This document shows, piece by piece, positions 13,131 through 18,529 of a DNA stretch of 18,529 bases. This DNA comes from Chloroflexota bacterium (GTDB lineage Bacteria; Chloroflexota; Dehalococcoidia; Lucifugimonadales; CATQGZ01). Position numbers and translations under genes: made by a program. Below the pieces are notes generated by a model. It was given only the letters and a program-made list of their open reading frames with translations. It did no database searches and was not told the origin of the DNA. Position 1 is the stretch's first letter; each line of letters begins with the position of its first letter. The DNA is taken from positions 1 to 18,529 of the forward strand of contig JAQBTI010000013.1 of assembly GCA_027624995.1 (NCBI GenBank), read 5' to 3'.

Positions 13131-13832
13131 ATGAAATTCGGTATCGTCGTATTCCCGGGCACCTGGAGCGACACGGATTGCTTTCACGTCGTGGACCAGG
13201 TCTTCCACCAGCCCGTCGAGTACGTCTGGCACAAGGAGACCGACCTCTCCTCCTACGACTGCGTCGTCCTGCCGGGCGGCTTCTCCTACGGCGACTACCT
13301 CAGGGCCGGGGCAATAGCGCGATTCTCGCCCGTAATGAAGGCCGTAGAGGAGTTCGCCGCCGCGGGCGGCCTCGTCATCGGGATCTGCAACGGCTTCCAG
13401 GTGCTATGCGAAGCCGGGCTACTACCCGGAGTCCTGACGCGCAACTCTCACCTGCAGTTCAGATGCCAGTGGGTCAACATACGTATCGAGGCGGCACGGG
13501 GGCCTTTCACCGGCGGCGGGACTGGCGGACAGGTCCTGCGAATCCCTATCTCCCACGGCGAGGGCAACTACTACGCCGACGAGGCGACACTCGATGAGCT
13601 GGAGGCCGGAGGACAGGTGGCCTTCCGTTACTGCACGGCCGACGGAGATGTCACTCAGACGGCCAACCCCAACGGCGCGGCGAGAAACATCGCCGGGATC
13701 ACCAACGACCGAGGAAACGTGCTCGGCATGATGCCCCATCCGGAGCGATGCTGCGAGGACCTCATAGGCGGCACGGACGGACGGCTTATCTTCGAATCGA
13801 TCATCTCCTCCGCTCTTTCGCCGGCCAACTGA
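13131..13832 (+). CDS. purQ: Phosphoribosylformylglycinamidine synthase subunit PurQ
   Basis: Glutaminase subunit of the FGAM synthase complex (step 4 of purine synthesis), supplying ammonia to PurL. The product is 233 residues, normal length. The class I amidotransferase triad is visible: C86 in GICNGFQVL, and H203 and E205 in MMPHPER. PGGFSYGDYLRAGAIARF at about 48-65 is characteristic. The usual PGSNCD near the start reads FPGTWSDTD here. The start is ATG 13131, with only a distant AAGGA. The purL gene begins one base after the stop, so the two are translationally coupled. No purS lies in front, where it often sits. Confidence 0.95.
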   Translation: MKFGIVVFPGTWSDTDCFHVVDQVFHQPVEYVWHKETDLSSYDCVVLPGGFSYGDYLRAGAIARFSPVMKAVEEFAAAGGLVIGICNGFQVLCEAGLLPGVLTRNSHLQFRCQWVNIRIEAARGPFTGGGTGGQVLRIPISHGEGNYYADEATLDELEAGGQVAFRYCTADGDVTQTANPNGAARNIAGITNDRGNVLGMMPHPERCCEDLIGGTDGRLIFESIISSALSPAN

Positions 13833-13833
13833 G

Positions 13834-16053
13834 ATGCCTGCCTCTAAGAAAATGCTCGACGACCTGGCCCTCTCCGACGGAGAGTACGAGGCCATAGTCG
13901 AGCGCCTGGGGCGGGAGCCCAACGAACTCGAGCTTGGCCTGTTCGGCTCACTGTGGAGCGAGCACTGCGGTTACAAGCACTCGAAGCCCCTCCTGCGCAT
14001 GTTCTCCGCGAGCAGTCCGCGCGTGCTGGTTGCCCCAGGCGAAGAGAACGCGGGGGTCGTAGACATCGGCGACAGCCTCGCCATCGTGATGAAGATCGAG
14101 TCTCATAATCATCCTTCGGCCATCGAGCCCTACCAGGGGGCGGCCACCGGTGTCGGCGGAATCGTGCGTGACATCTTCGCAATGGGTGCGAGGCCGATCG
14201 CGCTGCTCAACTCCCTGCGCTTCGGGCCGCTGACCGATCCCTCCAATCGCTATCTCTTGGAAGGCGTGGTCGCGGGTATCTCCGGCTATGGCAACTGCAT
14301 CGGCGTCCCGAACGTCGGCGGAGAGATTGTCTTCTCCCGGTCATATGCCGGAAATCCATTGGTCAACGCCATGTGCGTCGGCCTGCTGGAGGCCGGCTCG
14401 ATGGTCCAGGCGACCACCGGCAGCGCGGGCAACCTGCTGATGCTCGTCGGGGCCGACACGGGCCGCGATGGAATCCACGGCGCGTCGGGGCTGGCCTCCC
14501 GTACATTCGAGGACGAGCGCGAGCTGCGCCCGACGGTGCAGGTTGGAAACCCATTCCTCGAAAAGGTCCTGATAGAGGCCTGCCTGGAGGCGGCACGGAA
14601 CGAGCATGTGGTTGGAGTACAGGACCTGGGCGCTGCCGGCCTGACCAGCGCTGCCGTGGAGGCGGCGTCGAAGGGTGGCACAGGCATCGAGCTCGACGTC
14701 TCCCAGGTTCCAAGGCGAGACATCGGGATGGCGCCGTACGAGGTAATGCTGTCGGAGTCCCAGGAGCGCATGCTCGTGATCGTCAAGGACGGTCGACAGG
14801 ATGAAATAAAGGCGATTTTCGACAAGTGGGACCTCGACTCTACGGTCATCGGGCGGGCCACTGACGATGGACTGGCCAGGATCTACGAGAACGGCACTCT
14901 ACATGCCGAGGCCCCCGTCGGGCTTCTGATCGACGCCCCTCAGTACAGGCCGAGCGCCGTGCAGTCGCAGTTCGTTGCGGAGCTTCAGCAATACGACCTC
15001 GACTCGGTCCCGCTTCCCGAGGAGGGCGCCGAGGCCGTGCTGCTGCGGCTACTCGCCTCACACAACATCGCCAGCAAGCTCTGGGTCTACAGACAGTACG
15101 ATCACCAGGTCCAGACCAACACCGCCGAAGGGCCGGGTGGCGACGCCGCCGTTCTGAGGATCAAGGGCACGTCCAAAGGGATCGCTCTGGCAACAGACGG
15201 CAACGGTAGGCTCTGTTTCCTCGATCCGTTGGTCGGAGGAATGATCGCTGTAGCCGAGGCATGCCGGAACGTCGCCTGCACCGGCGCCGTCCCGATCGCC
15301 CTTACCGACTGCCTGAACTTCGGGAATCCCGAGCGGCCCGACGTCTACTATCAGCTCGAGCAGGCCGTCATCGGGATCGCGAAGGCCAGCGAGGCCTTTT
15401 CCGCGCCGGTGATCAGCGGTAACGTCAGCCTGTACAACGAGAGCCATGGAGACGCCATCTACCCGACGCCGGTGATTGGCGCCTTGGGCCTGCTCGAGGA
15501 TGTCGAGCAGCACGTCGGAGTAGGCTTCACGCGGCCCGGTGACCTTGTGGTGCTACTGGGTGCGGAGCAAATCGCCGATGACGCCGCGACGCTGGCCGGA
15601 AGCGAATACCTCGATCTGATTCACGACCTGGTCGCAGGCCGGCCTAATATCGACCTCGACCTCGAGATGAGCCTGCAACGGGCGTGCGTGAGCCTCGTAC
15701 GGGAGGGCGTCATTCGTTCTGCCCACGACTGCTCAGACGGAGGCCTGGCCGTCGCCATCGCTGAATGCTGTATCGCGGGCGATACCGGGTTCGAGGGCGA
15801 GATCGCAACTTCGGGGCGCTGGGATGTGGTCCTCTTTGGGGAGGCCCAGTCCCGGATCGTAGTCACCCTCTCCCCGGACCGGCTCTCGGCCCTGAAAGAG
15901 ATCTGTCGTGCCGAAGGCGTACCGTGGACCGAACTCGGCCGGACGGGGGGAGACACTCTCCGTCTGGAAGGCCTCATCGACCTGCCCATGGAGAAGATTG
16001 ACGACGCGTGGCGCAATGCCCTGGAGCGCGCCGTTACCGCCTCGCGGGCCTAG
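13834..16053 (+). CDS. purL: Phosphoribosylformylglycinamidine synthase subunit PurL (small type)
   Basis: ATP-dependent synthase subunit that converts FGAR to FGAM using ammonia from PurQ. The product is 739 residues, the length of the small PurL that works with PurS and PurQ and not the ~1,300-residue fused form. Seen: SLWSEHCGYKHSK at 39-51, the ESHNHPS..PYQGAATGVGGIVRD nucleotide/metal stretch at about 91-117, and a second, similar half with GNVSLYNES and SAHDCSDGGLAVAIAE, reflecting the internal duplication of AIR synthase-like folds. ATG 13834 lies one base after the purQ stop. The complete frame ends just before the promoter of the FmdB-type gene. It needs a PurS partner, which is not in this window. 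Confidence 0.96.
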   Translation: MPASKKMLDDLALSDGEYEAIVERLGREPNELELGLFGSLWSEHCGYKHSKPLLRMFSASSPRVLVAPGEENAGVVDIGDSLAIVMKIESHNHPSAIEPYQGAATGVGGIVRDIFAMGARPIALLNSLRFGPLTDPSNRYLLEGVVAGISGYGNCIGVPNVGGEIVFSRSYAGNPLVNAMCVGLLEAGSMVQATTGSAGNLLMLVGADTGRDGIHGASGLASRTFEDERELRPTVQVGNPFLEKVLIEACLEAARNEHVVGVQDLGAAGLTSAAVEAASKGGTGIELDVSQVPRRDIGMAPYEVMLSESQERMLVIVKDGRQDEIKAIFDKWDLDSTVIGRATDDGLARIYENGTLHAEAPVGLLIDAPQYRPSAVQSQFVAELQQYDLDSVPLPEEGAEAVLLRLLASHNIASKLWVYRQYDHQVQTNTAEGPGGDAAVLRIKGTSKGIALATDGNGRLCFLDPLVGGMIAVAEACRNVACTGAVPIALTDCLNFGNPERPDVYYQLEQAVIGIAKASEAFSAPVISGNVSLYNESHGDAIYPTPVIGALGLLEDVEQHVGVGFTRPGDLVVLLGAEQIADDAATLAGSEYLDLIHDLVAGRPNIDLDLEMSLQRACVSLVREGVIRSAHDCSDGGLAVAIAECCIAGDTGFEGEIATSGRWDVVLFGEAQSRIVVTLSPDRLSALKEICRAEGVPWTELGRTGGDTLRLEGLIDLPMEKIDDAWRNALERAVTASRA

Positions 16054-16059
16054 CGCACC

Positions 16060-16096
16060 TTGACACGTATCGAGTCCGGGTGCTACATTTACGTGT
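16060..16096 (+). promoter_or_regulatory. Promoter of the fmdB-dtd pair, with inverted repeat
   Basis: TTGACA (16060-16065), an 18-base spacer and TACATT (16084-16089, preceded by TGC) form a good promoter with +1 near 16096. ACACGTA (16063-16069) and TACGTGT (16090-16096) are perfect 7-bp arms that flank the spacer and -10. Confidence 0.55.
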
Positions 16097-16151
16097 CGAT
16101 ACTGGCAGTCGCGTCGCATGACTGTCACTTGTTCGCGTCATCGGAGGGATT

Positions 16152-16517
16152 GTGCCACGGTACGACTACGAGTGTGGCGTTTGTCACCTTGTGTTTGAAT
16201 TGAAGCAGGGCTTCGACGCAGAGCCTGTTACCGCTTGCCCCAGATGTGAGAACAGCTCCCGGCGTCTCATTCACTCCGTTCCGGTCGTCTTCAAGGGAAG
16301 CGGGTTCTACGTGAACGACTACGGCAAGGGTAAGAGCGGCGCCAATGGCGGCTCTGAGTCCAAGTCGTCGTCAGAATCCGAGTCAGGGTCCAAGTCCGAG
16401 TCAGGGTTCAAGTCAGGGTCCAAGTCCGAGTCGGACGACAAGCCCAAGTCCGCCGAAAAGCCCAAGGCCAAGGAAAAAGCCGAGGCTTCCTCAACAAAGG
16501 CTGCCGGGGACAATTGA
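16152..16517 (+). CDS. FmdB-type zinc-ribbon protein with Ser/Lys-rich tail
   Basis: Small protein of 121 residues. The first 60 match the FmdB-family putative regulatory zinc ribbon: MPRYDYECGVCHLVFEL with C8/C11, ACPRC with C29/C32, and the closing FKGSGFYVNDYGK. This domain is widespread and its biochemical role is unknown; the name comes from a putative formamidase regulator. The remainder (about 62-121) is a low-complexity tail of Ser, Glu, Lys and Asp built from short repeats, probably disordered. GTG 16152 is preceded by GGAGG at a good distance. The dtd gene starts three bases after the stop, so the two form an operon. Confidence 0.82.
   Translation: MPRYDYECGVCHLVFELKQGFDAEPVTACPRCENSSRRLIHSVPVVFKGSGFYVNDYGKGKSGANGGSESKSSSESESGSKSESGFKSGSKSESDDKPKSAEKPKAKEKAEASSTKAAGDN
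16353..16435 (+). repeat. Short degenerate tandem repeats in the FmdB-type tail
   Basis: Units of CAGGGTCCAAGTCCGAGT occur at about 16385 and 16412, with shorter variants (CAGGGTTCAAGT, TCCAAGTCG) between and before them. They encode SESGSKSE-like blocks. Such arrays expand and contract in steps of three, so tail length may vary between strains. Confidence 0.6.
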
Positions 16518-16520
16518 CGG

Positions 16521-16985
16521 TTGCGGGCCCTGGTCCAGCGGGCGTCTGAGGCATCGGTGGCGGTTGGGGACGAGGTGGTCGGACGAATTGGCCGCGGCCT
16601 GGTTCTTCTGCTCGGTGTCTCATCCAGCGACGGCGACGACGAAGCCCGCTACATCGCCGATAAGACGGTCAATCTGCGCATCTTCCCCGACGACGATGGT
16701 CGCTTCGACCGCTCCGCACTGGATATCGGCGCAGATCTCCTAGTCGTAAGCCAGTTCACGCTCTACGGCGACACGCGCCGGGGCCGCCGCCCCAGCTTTA
16801 CCAAAGCAGCACCGCCCGAACATGCGAGTGCTCTCGTCGAGCGCACCGTTACACTCCTCGCCGATACCGGTCTTCGCGTAGAGACCGGCCGATTCCAGGC
16901 ACATATGGCGGTTTCTATCGTCAACGACGGACCCGTCACGATCATGCTGGACACGGCCGACCGAGACAAGCCACGGAGAAGCTAG
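16521..16985 (+). CDS. dtd: D-aminoacyl-tRNA deacylase
   Basis: Hydrolyses D-amino acids (and glycine) mischarged onto tRNA, a proofreading role in trans. The product is 154 residues, slightly above the usual ~145-150. Seen: MRALVQRASEASV at the start, SQFTLYGDTRRGRRPSF with catalytic-site T80, and NDGPVT (135-140) carrying the Gly-cisPro pair that excludes L-amino acids. The start is TTG 16521, with no ATG at the family start position. It lies three bases after the FmdB-type stop, and GGGGA provides a modest Shine-Dalgarno. The C-terminus has an extra basic DRDKPRRS tail. Confidence 0.93.
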   Translation: MRALVQRASEASVAVGDEVVGRIGRGLVLLLGVSSSDGDDEARYIADKTVNLRIFPDDDGRFDRSALDIGADLLVVSQFTLYGDTRRGRRPSFTKAAPPEHASALVERTVTLLADTGLRVETGRFQAHMAVSIVNDGPVTIMLDTADRDKPRRS

Positions 16986-17121
16986 AGACGGCCCTGAGTC
17001 GAACCTGAAATCATAGGCGAAATCACCACCCAATTCTGGTCCGTGGCCAATGCTGAGTGCCGTGCTGGAATGCGGTCGGCAAGGGTCGCGACGGTATCTG
17101 GGCCCGGAATGTGAGCGTGAA

Positions 17122-17796
17122 GTGACTAGAGAGTTTGAGAAGCCGGTTGTCCTGAACACCATAGCTGCGCGATCCTCTCCGATTGCGATAGTGCTGTCGG
17201 CATCGTTCCTAGTCCTGGCCCTGGTCGCGTGCGGCTCGGGCGGCGCCTCGCCAGGCTCGAATGCGCAGACAATCACGGCCCAGGTCTGCACCGATGGTGA
17301 AGAGCGGGACACCCGGCTGTACGTACGGAATCTCGATGACTTCGAATGGATCGACCTCGAGATCAGCGTCTCAAAGGGTGGAGAGACCTATAGCCAGGAG
17401 CTCGCGAGCCTACTGCCCGAAAGCCAGGCCATCGCCCCGCCCCTCTCCAACTCAGGAGACTTCTTCTACTATCTCGGTGGCTCCACCCAGCAACCGGGGG
17501 GTAAATCTGGCCTGGGCAGTGTCAGACAGTCTGACCGGTACAATCTGGGCAGTTTCGCTCACACAGAGAGACTGGGTCAACCGGGGGAGGATAGCCGGCC
17601 GGCCCCAGGAAGTAATACGACGCTTGAGCTTCTTCAGCAGCCTCACAGGGGCAGTCATCAAGATCAAATCCCCGTTCAAGTCGGAGTGGAAGTCGAACGG
17701 CGCCATCTCGGAGTGCGTCTGACCCCGGTCCGGCAGATCGCATCGGAGAGCCATGCCGGGCAAGATCGGTCGCCTAGCCCGAACGTGCCTTCCTGA
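17122..17796 (+). pseudogene. Lipoprotein gene with apparent frameshift
   Basis: From GTG 17122 the product opens with a signal peptide, basic then hydrophobic, IAIVLSASFLVLALVAC, with lipobox LVAC followed by GSGG, so the Cys would be lipidated and the protein anchored outside the membrane. The next ~80 residues (QVCTDGEERDTRLYVRNLDD..) look like a beta-rich extracellular domain. After about 17470 this frame becomes Gln/Pro/Gly-rich and reads on to 17796, overlapping the convergent gene. The +1 frame then reads more naturally (VIRRLSFFSSLTGAVIKIKS..SEWKS..ECV) and stops at 17722, clear of the neighbour. A single indel somewhere in about 17470-17620 would explain both. It could be real decay or a sequencing or assembly error. 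I do not recognise the family. An in-frame ATG at 17050 is an alternative start. Confidence 0.5.
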
Positions 17797-18529
17797 CGGC
17801 CCGCCGCCTCGCCACCTGCCTGCGGGCCTCCTCGGCCCTCTCCTCGCTATGTGCGAGCCCACCTTCGATGATCCAGTCCAAGTCCTCTTCGGCCAGAGTC
17901 ACGCGGTCCAGGACTGGGCTCAGCCAATGGTCAAACAGGTCGGCCGAAAGCGCTTTCTCCGTCCAGTCCGCCGAATGGGTGTCGAGAGTGGAGTCGTAGA
18001 GCCTGAGGAGGAACACCGCTCGTATCGGGTCGATGCCCTCGCTCTCATACACCGGAACCCGCAGGTCCTGGCCGTGGCCGGTACCAAACCGCACCGACTG
18101 GGTCTCCAGGTCGTAGAGGACATCGCTGAAGACATCGTACAGGTCGATGTACGACTCCGTCTCCGAGATAACGGCGCCCAGGTGGTTCCTGCCATCATCA
18201 GTAATTTCGAACAGCCCTGACGCGTTCAGGGCCATGAGCTTCTCTGCCTCGAGCTCGCGGGCGGCTGGGAGCAGCGCGCCGTCCGGCTCTGCCGAAACTC
18301 GAAGTTCGTGCTTGTCCATGGCGTAGAGAAGGGTCGACCTTCTGAGCCACCCCAGTAGCTCAGCGCGGTCGCCGCCATGTGCAGCGTGCCAGTCCAGTAC
18401 CTCGAACGTCTGCCGGACGACCAGCCGCAGTGCAGAATCAGGGGTTTCCTCGATCAGTTCCGCTACCGGCACTTCTGGACCGACCTCAACGCCCTGTGGA
18501 GTATAGAGCCGGAGCGTGGACGCCCCTTG
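17774..18529 (-). CDS. Protein of unknown function, N-terminus beyond right edge
   Basis: The minus frame is open from the window end through 251 residues to a stop at 17774. The in-frame GTG at 18472 is probably internal, because the reading (ASTLRLYTPQGVEVGPEVPV) continues sensibly upstream to the edge. I do not recognise the family. The visible part is mostly helical and acidic with no membrane span or Cys. It includes LNASGLFEITDDGRNHLGAVI and SYIDLYDVFSDVLYDLETQSV, and ends in a strongly basic tail (EEARRQVARRRAVRKARSG). It is convergent with the lipoprotein gene; their overlap disappears if the latter ends at 17722. Confidence 0.6.
   Translation of the reverse strand, partial: QGASTLRLYTPQGVEVGPEVPVAELIEETPDSALRLVVRQTFEVLDWHAAHGGDRAELLGWLRRSTLLYAMDKHELRVSAEPDGALLPAARELEAEKLMALNASGLFEITDDGRNHLGAVISETESYIDLYDVFSDVLYDLETQSVRFGTGHGQDLRVPVYESEGIDPIRAVFLLRLYDSTLDTHSADWTEKALSADLFDHWLSPVLDRVTLAEEDLDWIIEGGLAHSEERAEEARRQVARRRAVRKARSG

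Noticed and set aside
16986..17049. Possible tRNA suggested by GAGTCGAACC
   Set aside because: No cloverleaf arms or acceptor pairing could be found around it.
17452..17862. Minus-strand 136-codon frame opposite the lipoprotein 3' half
   Set aside because: It overlaps the end of the convergent minus gene in another frame and has no motif. It looks like a complement of the C-terminal lipoprotein frame.

Overview
The window is a chromosomal segment of about 18.5 kb, rich in GC and densely coded. GTG and TTG starts are common, and several genes have a -10 element placed so that the mRNA would have little or no leader. Gene content (a two-domain zinc-ribbon threonine synthase, a small-type PurL with PurQ, FmdB, LspA/RluD, YqeY, a myo-inositol phosphate synthase) and a terminal-repeat element of the 'GTCATTCTGAGCG...' kind suggest Chloroflexota, perhaps a Dehalococcoidia/SAR202-like lineage. 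That placement is inference from style and content. No rRNA or other marker gene is present to prove it.

Layout. 1-384: 5' part of threonine synthase (minus), running off the left edge. 598-2921: YihY/BrkB membrane protein and an oxalate/formate-type MFS carrier (plus). A strong bidirectional terminator at 3041-3072 separates them from the convergent ino1-like gene (3116-4636, minus), whose product carries an N-terminal helix-turn-helix domain. 4831-5547: hemerythrin-like protein (minus) with a long structured leader. 5789-6142: decayed methyltransferase remnant (plus). 6139-6567: ribbon-helix-helix-like protein (minus) with a palindrome over its promoter. 6646-7909: DAHP synthase preceded by a promoter, a Tyr/Phe-rich leader peptide and an attenuator-like hairpin. 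7983-9441: lspA and an rluD-like gene, overlapping. 9488-10767: ZIP metal transporter and Fur/Zur-family repressor (both minus), with a perfect 9-bp-arm palindrome between them. 10952-12952: gltX and yqeY. 12961-13066: palindromic dispersed-type repeat. 13131-16053: purQ-purL, 1 bp apart. 16152-16985: fmdB-type zinc ribbon and dtd. 17122-17796: a lipoprotein gene that looks frameshifted. 17774-18529: C-terminal part of an unrecognised protein (minus), running off the right edge.

Most of the region is housekeeping: aromatic amino acid entry, translation quality control, purine synthesis and lipoprotein maturation. The more unusual content is regulatory. It includes an inositol-phosphate synthase fused to a DNA-binding domain, with an inverted repeat inside its own leaderless promoter; an apparent Tyr/Phe attenuator whose leader peptide starts almost at the predicted +1; a probable zinc-uptake pair with a Zur-like box; and an RHH-like gene with a self-operator candidate. 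No tRNA, rRNA, CRISPR array or transposase was seen. No stretch longer than 300 bases lacks a gene.
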